From NCBI RefSeq assembly GCF_000786655.1, contig NZ_JROM01000021.1:62001-126000 (forward strand): a stretch of DNA of 64,000 bases, read 5' to 3'. Positions 44,121-52,983 of the stretch are shown piece after piece. Numbering within the stretch: the stretch's first letter is position 1; every line of letters starts with the position of its first letter. The position numbers and the translations under genes were made by a program. Origin of the DNA: Kocuria marina (lineage in GTDB: Bacteria; Actinomycetota; Actinomycetes; Actinomycetales; Micrococcaceae). The notes beneath the pieces are model-generated. The model did no database searches. It was not told where the DNA came from and saw nothing but the letters and a program-made list of their open reading frames with translations.

Positions 44121-44952
44121 CGTGCGCCATTGTCTCACTTGTGCGCCGCGCGGCGTCGTGCTCGGTGCGCGCGGACGCGTCCACCTGTTCGAGTCGCAGC
44201 GCGAGCTTGAACGCGCGCACCTGCTCGTCCCTGCGCCCCAGGGTCTTGTACACCGCGCCCAAGTCCCTCAGGCACTGCACCCACTCGCGGGCGTGGGCCT
44301 CCGGATCTGGCAGTGCGGGGTAAAGGTTACTCGCGGTGTAAAGGGCGTGAGCGACGTCGTTCCACGCCATCATCCCTTCGGCGAGCGCCGCGAGCCCCTT
44401 CCAGCACATGATCTGCCCGGCCACGTCCCCGCGCGCTTCGCAGCCCGCGAGCACGGTCTCGTAGTGTTCGGTCGCGCGTTTGCGCCGCCCTGCCGCTTGC
44501 GCCGCGGTGGCCAGGTGGGACGTCCAGCGCAGGTCCTCCCGCGTGACGAAGCCCGCACCGTCCCCGGCGGGTCGCGCCGGATCCACCCCCGCCGCCGCGG
44601 CCCCCTCCTGGAACTCGCGGTACGCGTCCCACGGGCGCCCGGCCAGCAACAACACGTCCCCGAGGTTCTCGAGGCACTGCACGCGCGCCCCTACGGATCG
44701 CGCCGACCGCGGCGCGCGCTTGTACTGCGTCGCGGCCAGTCGGTAGTGGTGTTCCGCGTCCGCCCAGTCGCCGGCGTCCCGCGCGAGATCCGCCAACGAC
44801 GACGCCGCCTGGCCCGCTTCCAGCCACGCCTCCCCGAGTCGCGCGGTGCGCAGGGCCGCCGCGAAGTGGTCGCGTGCCGTGGCGGTGTCCCCGGACGACG
44901 CCGCCGCCCGGCCCCGTTGCAGCCTGCGCGCCACCCTGGCCCGTGCGAACAT
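44101..44952 (-). CDS. tetratricopeptide-like helical repeat protein
   Basis: The 283-residue soluble protein is made of consecutive helix pairs of TPR type: AAASSGDTATARDHFAAALRTAR, DWADAEHHYRLAATQY, LENLGDVLLLAGRPWDAYREFQEG, TAAQAAGRRKRATEHYETVLAG and LRDLGAVYKTLGRRDEQVRAFKLAL. No enzymatic domain or membrane segment is visible, so it is probably a scaffold or adaptor. It overlaps dusB by 20 nt, indicating one operon with dusB and dgt, but a functional link is not established. Confidence 0.75.
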   Translation of the reverse strand: MFARARVARRLQRGRAAASSGDTATARDHFAAALRTARLGEAWLEAGQAASSLADLARDAGDWADAEHHYRLAATQYKRAPRSARSVGARVQCLENLGDVLLLAGRPWDAYREFQEGAAAAGVDPARPAGDGAGFVTREDLRWTSHLATAAQAAGRRKRATEHYETVLAGCEARGDVAGQIMCWKGLAALAEGMMAWNDVAHALYTASNLYPALPDPEAHAREWVQCLRDLGAVYKTLGRRDEQVRAFKLALRLEQVDASARTEHDAARRTSETMAHDEHRDD

Positions 44953-45035
44953 GCGCCCTCCTCCTGTGCTCCTACCGCGTGATTCTTCCAGCCCCGATCA
45001 TTGCCCCGTGCAACCGATGCCGCAGGGGCGCGGGG

Positions 45036-46451
45036 TCAGAGGACCCTGCGGGCGGCGTCGGACGGGGTGAGCGTGAGGAACAGCGGATCGGGGAACCCGT
45101 TCTCCGCGAACCGGTGCTGCACCGCGCTCGCGAGACGCTCCACGTGGGTCTCGGGAACCAGCGCGATCACCGAGCCCCCGAAACCGCCGCCCACGACCTT
45201 GGCACCCACGGCCCCGGCGGCCAGGCAGCCCTCGACCGCCGCGTCGAGTTCCGGGACCGTGACCTGGCAGTCGTCCCGCATGGACTCGTGGCCCGCCACG
45301 AGCAGCCGCCCCACGGCCGCCCAGTCCGGGTCCGCCTCACGCAGGAGTCGGGCGATCTTCTCCGAGCGCACCATCTCGGTCACGGAATGACGCAGGCGCA
45401 GCCGGGTCCCGTGCGGATCCTCGGTCAACGGAGCGCCCGCCGCGAGCAGGTGATCGAAGCGCTCGAGGACCGCGGCGGCGTCGTCGAACCCCGGATCCTC
45501 GGGCAGCGCGTCCCGCAACCGGGAGACCCCGATCACCGCAGCCGCGGCCTCGCACTCGGCGCGGCGGGAACTGTACTGACCGTCGGCCAGTTTGTGCGGG
45601 GCGCACGTGTCCACGGCGAGCCACGTGAGACCCGCGAGCGCGGGATCGGCGGGCAAGCGGGCGACGTCGAAGTCGCGGCAGTCCAGCGCGAGCAACTGTC
45701 CGGCGTGCGAGCGCAGGGACGCTGTCTGGTCCAGGCCGCCGGTGTTGGCGCCCACGATGTAGTTCTCCGCGTCCATGCAGGCTCGGGCCAGGGCACGGCG
45801 CAGGGTGTCGTCCGGGTCGTCGTCCCCCGTGCGCAGCGAGAACAGGGCGAGCGCGACCGAGCACTCGAGCGCCGCGGAGGACGCGAGCCCCGCGCCGATG
45901 GGCACGGTCGAGTCCACGAGCAGGTCCGCGCCGAAGTCCGCACCGAGCGCGAGTTCGGGCACGGCCTCGTGCGCGGAGTGCCCCGCGGCCACGCGGTTCA
46001 TCCCCCACGCCACGCCCGCGGCGTAGCCGAACCAGCCGTGGATGGCCCCGGGGGCGACGTCACTCACCCGGGCCGCGCGCGGCTCACGGTCCGCGACGGA
46101 GGCGTCCGCGTCCTGGAGGGACTGCGCGTGCAGCACACCGTCCGTGCGGGGTGCGGCGGCGGTCAGCGTCACGTACTGGTGGGCGAAGGGCAGGCACATC
46201 CCGCCCGAGTAGTCGATGTACTCGCCCATGAGATTGGCGCGGCCGGGCGCGGCCCACACCCCCGCGGGCGGGCGGCCGTAGACCTCCTCGAACTTCGTGC
46301 TCAACCGCTGCGCCCGCTCACGCACGTCCGGTTGCGCGACCCAGCGCGGGCGCGCGAAGTCTTCCGGGGTGGCGGTTTCGCTGAGCTCACAGGACACGGA
46401 CGGTTCCTCACTTGGCGTGGACGGGGCGTCGCAGGACGACTGACGAACCAT
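45036..46451 (-). CDS. galK: galactokinase-family sugar kinase (GHMP)
   Basis: The 471-residue GHMP kinase has all three family motifs: the sugar-binding signature APGRANLMGEYIDYSGG (68-84), the ATP loop IGAGLASSAALE, and GGGFGGSVIALV near the C-terminus. In the signature, the galactokinase consensus GEHTDY reads GEYIDY here, replacing the His that contacts the sugar, so the substrate may differ from galactose. It starts 6 nt after the sugar porter stop and forms an operon with it. No galT or galE is adjacent. Confidence 0.88.
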   Translation of the reverse strand: MVRQSSCDAPSTPSEEPSVSCELSETATPEDFARPRWVAQPDVRERAQRLSTKFEEVYGRPPAGVWAAPGRANLMGEYIDYSGGMCLPFAHQYVTLTAAAPRTDGVLHAQSLQDADASVADREPRAARVSDVAPGAIHGWFGYAAGVAWGMNRVAAGHSAHEAVPELALGADFGADLLVDSTVPIGAGLASSAALECSVALALFSLRTGDDDPDDTLRRALARACMDAENYIVGANTGGLDQTASLRSHAGQLLALDCRDFDVARLPADPALAGLTWLAVDTCAPHKLADGQYSSRRAECEAAAAVIGVSRLRDALPEDPGFDDAAAVLERFDHLLAAGAPLTEDPHGTRLRLRHSVTEMVRSEKIARLLREADPDWAAVGRLLVAGHESMRDDCQVTVPELDAAVEGCLAAGAVGAKVVGGGFGGSVIALVPETHVERLASAVQHRFAENGFPDPLFLTLTPSDAARRVL

Positions 46452-46457
46452 TGTCCC

Positions 46458-47870
46458 CTACCCGGCGCGGAAGTAGCGCTCCAGCTCCTCGAGGGACTTG
46501 TCCTTGGTCTCCGGGGCCACGCGGTACACCCACACGATCGCGACGAGCTGGAGCACCACGAAGATCATGATCGTGTACCCCACTCCCAGCGCGTCCGTGA
46601 GCACGGGGAAGGTGAGGCCCACCAGGAACGTCATCATCCACAGGATCCACGCGCACACGCCCATGCCCACACCGCGCACGTTGAGCGGGAAGATCTCGGA
46701 CATGTACAACCACGTCACGGTGCCGATGCAGCACTGCATGAACCCCACGAACACCACGATGCACGCGAGGATCACCCACGCGCGCGTCGGACTGCCCTCG
46801 GGGATCGTCAGGTAGGACACCGCGAAACCCGTCAACGACGCCGCCGTCCCCACCAACCCGGTCAGCAGCAGTGTCCGGCGGCCCACGTGCTTGAGCAGGT
46901 ACATGGCCAGGGCCACGGCCACGACCCCCATGATCCCAGGGATGATGTTGGCGTAGAACGCCCCGTTGCCCCCGAAGCCCACGTCCTGCAGCACCGTGAC
47001 GCCGTAGTACTGGATCGCATTGATCCCCGAGATCTGGTTGATCACGGCCATGGACGCGCCCAGCACGAAGATCCGCCGGATCCACGGGACGCGGACCAGG
47101 TCCGTGATCCGGGCCGCGGGCCGGTGCTCGTCCTCGTGGGCGAGTTCCAGGACGGTCTCACCCTCGCGCCGGTCGTAGGAGTCCTCGCGGATGCGGTGCA
47201 ACACCTGGAACATCTTCTCCACGGCTCCGTGGCGGGCCAGCCAGCGCGGGGACTCCGGGACCACGATCATCCCGATCCACAGCACGAGCGCGGGGACGGT
47301 CGCGAGCACGAGCATGAAGCGCCACACGTGCGGGAGGTGCCCGAACGCCGTCGCCAACCCCGCGTTGAACACGAAGGCGAGCGCCTGCCCGCCCACGATC
47401 ATCAGCTCGTTCTGAGCCACCACGCGACCGCGCAGGTGCGAGGGGGCGAGTTCGGCGAGGAACACGGGCACGATCACGGAACACGCGCCCACGGCCAGCC
47501 CCAGCAGGCAGCGGAACGTCACGAGCACCGCCACGGTGGGTGCGACCGAACACCCGATCGTGGCGACCACGAAGACCACGGCCAAGATCATCAGCACCCG
47601 GCGGCGGCCGTAGCGGTCGGCGAGCTTGCCGCCGAACGCCGCGCCCCACGCCCCGCCGAACGGCAGGATCGAGGCCACGAGGCCCTCCAGGAACGGCGTC
47701 AACCGCAGATCCGCCACGATGGACGGCAGCGAACCGTTGATCACCCCGGTGTCGTAACCGAACAGCAATCCGCCGAACGTGGCCACCGTGGCGATCAGCC
47801 GCAACCGGCCGTTCATCTCCTGGCGTCGCGGTGGCTCCGTGCGCGACGGGCTCGCCTGGGTCTCGGGCAT
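46458..47870 (-). CDS. sugar porter family MFS transporter
   Basis: The 470-residue, 12-helix protein shows the sugar porter motifs GGLLFGYDTGVINGSL (helix 1), GGKLADRYGRRRVL, PESPRWL, QISGINAIQYYG (helix 7), SEIFPLNVRGVGMG and PETKDKSLEELE. It resembles GalP/XylE/AraE proton symporters. AAGGAG stands 4 nt before ATG 47870. Co-transcription with the kinase gene suggests uptake and phosphorylation of one hexose. Confidence 0.93.
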   Translation of the reverse strand: MPETQASPSRTEPPRRQEMNGRLRLIATVATFGGLLFGYDTGVINGSLPSIVADLRLTPFLEGLVASILPFGGAWGAAFGGKLADRYGRRRVLMILAVVFVVATIGCSVAPTVAVLVTFRCLLGLAVGACSVIVPVFLAELAPSHLRGRVVAQNELMIVGGQALAFVFNAGLATAFGHLPHVWRFMLVLATVPALVLWIGMIVVPESPRWLARHGAVEKMFQVLHRIREDSYDRREGETVLELAHEDEHRPAARITDLVRVPWIRRIFVLGASMAVINQISGINAIQYYGVTVLQDVGFGGNGAFYANIIPGIMGVVAVALAMYLLKHVGRRTLLLTGLVGTAASLTGFAVSYLTIPEGSPTRAWVILACIVVFVGFMQCCIGTVTWLYMSEIFPLNVRGVGMGVCAWILWMMTFLVGLTFPVLTDALGVGYTIMIFVVLQLVAIVWVYRVAPETKDKSLEELERYFRAG

Positions 47871-47901
47871 GGGACTCCTTTCCTCCGTGAACGTCTTACC
47901 A

Positions 47902-48090
47902 CGAACGACGCATTGCGTGGCCCGCGAGGCTGCTCGGCGCCGACCCGCTCGACGTCCTGTCGTCAGGTCAGTCCTCGGTGCCCGCGATCCTGGCCGCGAG
48001 CTCCACCGCCGTGGCGCTCGCGAGCGTGGCCGCGTGGCTCGTGACGGCCGTGCTGTCCCGGGACGAGCAGCACGCGGAGGCCTCGTAGGC
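47902..48090 (+). pseudogene. possible relic of a membrane protein C-terminus
   Basis: A plus-strand frame with no start nearby reads through LLGADPLDVLSSG into a convincing membrane helix (AILAASSTAVALASVAAWLVTAVL), then a charged tail ending at TAG 48088-48090. It looks like the last helix of a deleted membrane protein. The stretch lies between the sugar porter and a decayed glycosyltransferase, so a scarred region is plausible. Evidence is composition only. Confidence 0.35.
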
Positions 48091-48109
48091 CGAGACCGGG
48101 CGGCGGCGG

Positions 48110-48977
48110 TCAGTTCGCACCGCGGCCCGAACGGATCCCGTGATCGTGGAGCTCGTCCCGCAACGCGCGCCACATCCTGTGGTACGTGAACCGCTCGGTG
48201 ACCACGGCCCTACCCGCCTCCGCGAGCGCCTCCCGCTCGGCCGGGTGGCGCAGCAAGCGGTCCACGGTGTGTCGCCAACCCTCGGGGTCACCGACCGCCA
48301 CGGGTGCCGCGAACCCCGCGTTGAGGTATTCGCTCAGGGCTTCGGTCGCGGTGAAGGCCACGGCTGCCCCGCCGGCCGCGGCCTCGAGTGCCACCGTTTG
48401 CCCGGTGAGGTACGCGAGCTCCCGCGTGGGAACGGCCGTGATCGAACCTGGCGGCGAGGACGTCGACGGCCCGGTGCGTCCCGTCGTCGGTCAACAGTTC
48501 CGGTGCGCAGCCGAACGGGATAGCGGCCACCTGATCGGCCCGGAACCCTGCATCCACGAGGATGTCGATCTGGTTCCGGCTCAGCATGAGGATCAGATCC
48601 ACCGCCGAGAACCGGCGGACGAGCGTGCGTCTGCGATCGGGATCCGCTCGTCGGATCCATTCCACGAGCCAGCACGAGATCATCACCAGGAGTGTGCCTG
48701 CGTACGGCGGCACGTCCCGCCGCTTGAGCTGCGCGGCGAGTGCCGTGACGGGTTCGAGCACCCCCAGGACCAGTTCGGCGTTCCGCACCCCGGGCACGGC
48801 CCTGAGGGGCACGTCCACCATAGTGTGGGTCCGATGCTTCACGACGTCCCGCAGTTTCCGGCGTAGCCTGCCCCGCAGGGGTCGGACACCGGTGACCGGG
48901 AAACCCGGACCCGGAAACAGGTCGATGCCGTACGGGCACGCCGTGTGGTCACCCGCGTGGAGAACCAGTGTCCTCAC
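48110..48977 (-). pseudogene. glycosyltransferase with internal deletion and frameshift
   Basis: The 5' part (GTG 48977 to about 48435) encodes the N-terminal GT-B half, ending with IPFGCAPELL and TDDGTHRAVDVLAARFDHG. The 3' part, in another frame to 48110, encodes a typical C-terminal end: ITAVPTRELAYLTGQTVALEAAAGGAAVAFTATEALSEYL and FTYHRMWRALRDEL. The middle of the nucleotide-sugar domain, probably 50-100 codons, is missing where the frames change. A functional enzyme is not expected. Confidence 0.8.
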
Positions 48978-49017
48978 CGCACCCGTCCTCCCCCCGCACC
49001 GGCTTGGACCGGCGGCC

Positions 49018-49995
49018 TTACACGCGGTCGTCCACCAGCGTGACCGTTTCCGTGACCACGTGCGCGACCCCGGCCTCCAGCAGGTTGTCCACCACGGCCA
49101 CGAGCGGGGTCATGGAGTCGTCCACCTCGAGCTCCACAGGGTAGTCCCGGACCAGCAGGGCCAGCAGCGTCTCCACGGCCGCACCTGCCTCACGCGCGGA
49201 ACCGTCACCGGAAGAGGCGCCCGGCACGTAGCCCAGCAACACGTCCGCGGCCTCGAACCGGGTGGCCCGGTCCTCGGGATCCTGCGGATCGAACGGGCGG
49301 TAGCTGACGGCGAACGCGGTGATCGGTGCGGGACCGTCACTCCCCGGAGCGCCCGCGCGCAGCACCAGGGCTCCGAACGCTCCGGCGGTGTCCGAGAGCA
49401 ACTGCCGGTTCACCGCACCGATCCCGATCTCCGCAACCGGGTCCCAGTCGTGGACCGAGCGGTAGAACTCCCACACGGCGCGTGTTAGTTCCACGGAACC
49501 GGTCGCGAGATCTTCCACGGAGCGCACCCACGAGCCGTCCGCGGTCTGTCCGAGCGCGGGTTCGGGCAGGGCACCCGCGGCCACGCGCACCACGCGCGAG
49601 CGCATGGTCGGGGTCAGGCCCTCCGCCGTCGCGAAGCTCTCCCCCGCGGAGCCGGGGGTCACGCGGGAGCGCAGCGCCGTGACGCTCGACGGCGCGTCCG
49701 CGGCCACTTTCCGCAAGCGCGCCAGGAGCTCCCGGCCGATGCCTTCGCGCTGCCGGTCCGGAGCCACCTCCACGTATGCCCACAACCGGCGCGGGTGCCA
49801 CGGGGACTCGTAGACCACCCCGGCCGCCACGGGGACGCCGTCGTCGACGGCCACGAGCGTGCGGGAGAACGCGGCGTCGTCGTCGGCACCCAGTCGCGCA
49901 CGGAAGGCCTGCGCGGGGGCCGACGGCGCGTCCGGCCAGACCTCGAGCAGACGCAGGTCGTCGTCCTCGCGCCACGGACGGTACTCGATGCTCAT
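49018..49995 (-). CDS. tandem GNAT acetyltransferase
   Basis: The 325-residue protein consists of two GNAT-like halves. The first (1-150) has the acetyl-CoA loop VEVAPDRQREGIGRELLARL; the second (about 160-325) is more diverged, with FEAADVLLGYVPGA and VVDNLLEAGVAHVVTETV in place of a canonical loop, so it may be structural. The acceptor is unknown. It lies 7 nt downstream of glyS and is probably co-transcribed with it. Confidence 0.85.
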   Translation of the reverse strand: MSIEYRPWREDDDLRLLEVWPDAPSAPAQAFRARLGADDDAAFSRTLVAVDDGVPVAAGVVYESPWHPRRLWAYVEVAPDRQREGIGRELLARLRKVAADAPSSVTALRSRVTPGSAGESFATAEGLTPTMRSRVVRVAAGALPEPALGQTADGSWVRSVEDLATGSVELTRAVWEFYRSVHDWDPVAEIGIGAVNRQLLSDTAGAFGALVLRAGAPGSDGPAPITAFAVSYRPFDPQDPEDRATRFEAADVLLGYVPGASSGDGSAREAGAAVETLLALLVRDYPVELEVDDSMTPLVAVVDNLLEAGVAHVVTETVTLVDDRV

Positions 49996-50002
49996 GCGGT
50001 GC

Positions 50003-51385
50003 CTACTTCTCGAGGTGGTCGGCGAGGTACTGCTGGACGCGGTCCAGACCCACGCGCTCCTGGGTCATCTCGTCGCGCGAGCGCACGGTCACGGCCTGGT
50101 CCTCGAGGGTGTCGAAGTCCACGGTGATGCAGAACGGCGTGCCGATCTCGTCCTGGCGGCGGTAGCGGCGGCCGATGGCCCCGGCGTCGTCGTAGTCGAT
50201 GTTCCAGCGCTTGCGCAGCTCGGCGTCCAGGTTCTGCGCGGCGGGGCGCAGGTCCTCCTTCTTGGACAGCGGCAGCACGGCGGCCTTGACCGGAGCGAGG
50301 CGCGGGTCCAGGCGCAGCACGGTGCGCTTGTCCACGCCGCCCTTGGTGTTGGGGGCCTCGTCCTCCACGTACGCGTCCACGAGGAACGCCATCATGGAAC
50401 GGGTCAGTCCGAAGGACGGCTCGATCACGTACGGGGTATAACGCTCCCCCGAGGCCTGGTCGAAGTACTGCATCTTGGTGCCGGAGTGTTCGGTGTGGTT
50501 GCTCAGGTCGAAGTCCGTGCGGTTGGCCACGCCCATCAGCTCGCCCCACTCGGAGCCCTGGAAACCGAAACGGTACTCGATGTCGATCGTGCCGTCCGAG
50601 TAGTGCGCGCGGTCGTCCTCGGGGACGTCGTAGCGGCGCATGTTGTCGGGGTTCACACCCAGGTCCACGAACCAGTTCCAACACGCCTCGACCCACTCGT
50701 CGAAGTACTGCTTCGCCTCGTCCGGGTGGATGAAATACTCGATCTCCATCTGCTCGAACTCCCGCGTGCGGAAGATGAAGTTGCCCGGGGTGATCTCGTT
50801 GCGGAACGCCTTGCCGATCTGCCCGATCCCGAACGGGGGCTTCTTGCGCGCCGCGGTGACCACGTTGAGGAAGTTCACGAAGATGCCCTGAGCGGTCTCC
50901 GGGCGCAGGTAGTGCTTGCCCTCCTCGTTGTCCACGGGACCCAGGAAGGTCTTCATGAGCCCGGAGAACTGCTGGGGGTCGGTCCACTTGCCGTCCTGGC
51001 CCGTCTCGGGGTCCTTGACGTCCGCGAGCCCGTTGACCGGCGGGTGGCCGTGCTTGGCCTCGTACGCCTCGAGCAGGTGGTCCGCGCGGTAGCGCTTGTG
51101 GGTGTGCAGCGACTCCACGAGTGGGTCCGTGAAGGTCTCCACGTGGCCCGAGGCCTCCCACACCGCGGAGGGCAGGATGATCGAGGAGTCCAGGCCCACC
51201 ATGTCCGCGCGGCCGCGCACGAAGGTCTGCCACCACTCGCGCTTGATGTTCTCCTTCAGTTCCGCGCCCAGGGGCCCGTAGTCCCACGCGGAACGCGAAC
51301 CGCCGTAGATCTCACCCGCCTGGAACACGAAGCCCCGGCGCTTGGCCAGGGAGATGACATTGTCCAGGGTGGATTTGGCAGCCAT
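50003..51385 (-). CDS. glyS: glycyl-tRNA synthetase, dimeric type
   Basis: Charges tRNA-Gly. The 460-residue single-chain alpha2 enzyme shows the class II motifs: [24 protein letters not shown] (29-52), [16 protein letters not shown] (motif 1/2 region), [25 protein letters not shown] (motif 2), and [14 protein letters not shown] (motif 3), then the anticodon-binding domain with [26 protein letters not shown] found no T-box in its leader. Confidence 0.97.
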   Translation of the reverse strand: MAAKSTLDNVISLAKRRGFVFQAGEIYGGSRSAWDYGPLGAELKENIKREWWQTFVRGRADMVGLDSSIILPSAVWEASGHVETFTDPLVESLHTHKRYRADHLLEAYEAKHGHPPVNGLADVKDPETGQDGKWTDPQQFSGLMKTFLGPVDNEEGKHYLRPETAQGIFVNFLNVVTAARKKPPFGIGQIGKAFRNEITPGNFIFRTREFEQMEIEYFIHPDEAKQYFDEWVEACWNWFVDLGVNPDNMRRYDVPEDDRAHYSDGTIDIEYRFGFQGSEWGELMGVANRTDFDLSNHTEHSGTKMQYFDQASGERYTPYVIEPSFGLTRSMMAFLVDAYVEDEAPNTKGGVDKRTVLRLDPRLAPVKAAVLPLSKKEDLRPAAQNLDAELRKRWNIDYDDAGAIGRRYRRQDEIGTPFCITVDFDTLEDQAVTVRSRDEMTQERVGLDRVQQYLADHLEK

Positions 51386-51619
51386 GCGGTCTCACGTCCG
51401 TTTCTCGCCCGACCGCTGGCTGCGGCCGCGCGTGGAGTACTGGGTGGGTCGTTCACGGCACCGACGACGACGCCGCGGGGCCGCCCACGCGGGCCCGGCA
51501 CCGGAGGGTGCTGGAACGGTGGGGACGGGAACGCCCGACGGCGCGCGAAGGCGCTGCCACCAGGGTAACGAGGATGCCGAATCCCCGCCTAACCGCACGG
51601 GGCGCTCGCGCGTGAGGGA

Positions 51620-51651
51620 CCGCGCCCGGTCGGTCACGACCCCGGGCGCGG
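51620..51651 (-). terminator. 10-bp hairpin after the acyl-CoA dehydrogenase gene
   Basis: CCGCGCCCGG (51620-51629) and CCGGGCGCGG (51642-51651) pair perfectly around 12 nt, 33 nt after the stop at 51684. The rest of 51386-51683 is the glyS leader and promoter region; I see nothing else definite in it. Confidence 0.7.
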
Positions 51652-51683
51652 CTTCCCGCTCCTGGTCGTGAGCTCCCGGCAGC

Positions 51684-52880
51684 TCAGACGAACGCGGAGA
51701 CCCCCGTGATCGCGCGGGCCACGATGAGCGAGTTGATGTGGTAGCTGCCCTCGTACGTGTAGATGGCCTCGAGGTCCCCCAGGACCTTGGCGATCTCGTA
51801 GTCGCTCAGCAGGCCGTTGCCGCCCAGGGCGTCACGCGCGAGCGAAGCGGAGCGCCGGCCGAGCCTGGTCGCGGTGGACTTGGCGAGGGCCGCGTGCATC
51901 ATGTCCATCTCGTCGCACGTCTGCAAGCGGGTGACCTGCACCATGAGCGCGGAGCTCGCCGCGAGGTTGCCCGCGATCTCTGCCATGGCCTGCTGGACCA
52001 TCTGGAAGCTCGCGAGAGGTTTCCCGAACTGTTCCCGCCGCAGGGTGTACTCGCGCAGGACGTCCAGGATGGCCTGTTGGGCTCCCACCGCTTGCCACCC
52101 GACCCACGCGCGCGAGTCCTTGAGCAGCATGTTGGCGGCGTCGAAACTCACGGCGCCGGGGAGCAGGGCGTCCGCGGGGACACGCAGGTCCGTGAACGTC
52201 ACGTCCGCGTTCTGCATGATGCGCAGACCCATCTTGTTGCCGATCTTGGTCGCGGCGTACCCGGGTGTGTCGGTGGGCACGGCGAAGCACTTGACCTGAC
52301 CGTCAGCCGTGTCCCGCGCCCACACGAGGGCCAGTTGGGCCACGGTTCCAGCACCGATCCAGCGTTTGCGACCGTTGATGACCCACTCGTCACCCTCGCG
52401 GGTAGCAGTGGTGGCCAGGCCGCCGGCGATGTCCGAGCCGTGCTCGGGTTCGGTGAGACAGAACGCCCCGATCGTGGAGAGGTCCGAGAGTCCGGGGAGC
52501 CACGTGTCCTGTTGCTGCTGCGAGCCCAGCTCCACTAGGGTCCCCACGATCAACTCGTTGTGGATCCCGATCAGCGCGGACAGGGACACGTCCGCCCGGG
52601 CGAGCTGCGCGTGCACGAGTCCCTGGAACAACCGGGACGAGCCGTCCCGGAACAGGTTTCCCAGGCCGAGCTCGGCGAGCGGGGGCAGCATCTCCAGGGG
52701 CAGGTGCTCCCGGTTCCATGGGTCGATCGACTGACGGCGGACGTTGTCTTGCAGGTGCTTCTCGATCCCCGCCAAACGGGTGCGTTCGTCATCGCAGAGC
52801 AGCTGCTGGATCTTCAGCAGGTCCACTCCGGGGAGCTCTGACGTGGCACGGGGACGAGAGGAGGTGATGGTGGTGGTCAT
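51684..52880 (-). CDS. acyl-CoA dehydrogenase, glutaryl-CoA dehydrogenase-like
   Basis: FAD flavoenzyme of 398 residues. FCLTEPEHGSDIAG and RKRWIGAG mark the flavin site, RREQFGKPLASFQMVQ the C-terminal helical domain, DALGGNGLLSDYEIAK the FAD contact, and TYEGSYHINSLIVARAITG carries the catalytic Glu at the position used by glutaryl-CoA dehydrogenase-like enzymes. The true substrate is not determined by sequence. It is divergent from the acyl-CoA ligase at 52984, suggesting ligation then oxidation of a short-chain or branched acid. Confidence 0.92.
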   Translation of the reverse strand: MTTTITSSRPRATSELPGVDLLKIQQLLCDDERTRLAGIEKHLQDNVRRQSIDPWNREHLPLEMLPPLAELGLGNLFRDGSSRLFQGLVHAQLARADVSLSALIGIHNELIVGTLVELGSQQQQDTWLPGLSDLSTIGAFCLTEPEHGSDIAGGLATTATREGDEWVINGRKRWIGAGTVAQLALVWARDTADGQVKCFAVPTDTPGYAATKIGNKMGLRIMQNADVTFTDLRVPADALLPGAVSFDAANMLLKDSRAWVGWQAVGAQQAILDVLREYTLRREQFGKPLASFQMVQQAMAEIAGNLAASSALMVQVTRLQTCDEMDMMHAALAKSTATRLGRRSASLARDALGGNGLLSDYEIAKVLGDLEAIYTYEGSYHINSLIVARAITGVSAFV

Positions 52881-52983
52881 CCTGGCCCTCGGGTGCTCGG
52901 TAGTCCAATGGTGGTCTTTTCAACTATAGACCGTCCAAGTACATTTGTGTGTGGTAGATCACATGGATTCGAGGGGGCCGGTC
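52881..52983. promoter_or_regulatory. divergent promoter region with inverted repeat
   Basis: This AT-richer 103-nt gap between the divergent dehydrogenase and ligase genes contains GGTCT-N10-AGACC (52913-52932) and several promoter-like hexamers, including TATAGA at 52925-52930 and TAGATC at 52954-52959. A regulator binding the inverted repeat could control both genes; the MarR protein at 54902 is the nearest candidate (inference). Confidence 0.45.

Noticed and set aside
47779-48189. Plus-strand 136-codon frame between the sugar porter and the broken glycosyltransferase
   Set aside because: Arg/Ala-rich, no motif, overlaps the sugar porter antisense; the adjacent frame with a membrane helix is more protein-like.
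51386-51683. T-box leader for glyS
   Set aside because: No AGGGUGGNACCGCG-like antiterminator sequence could be found on the minus strand.
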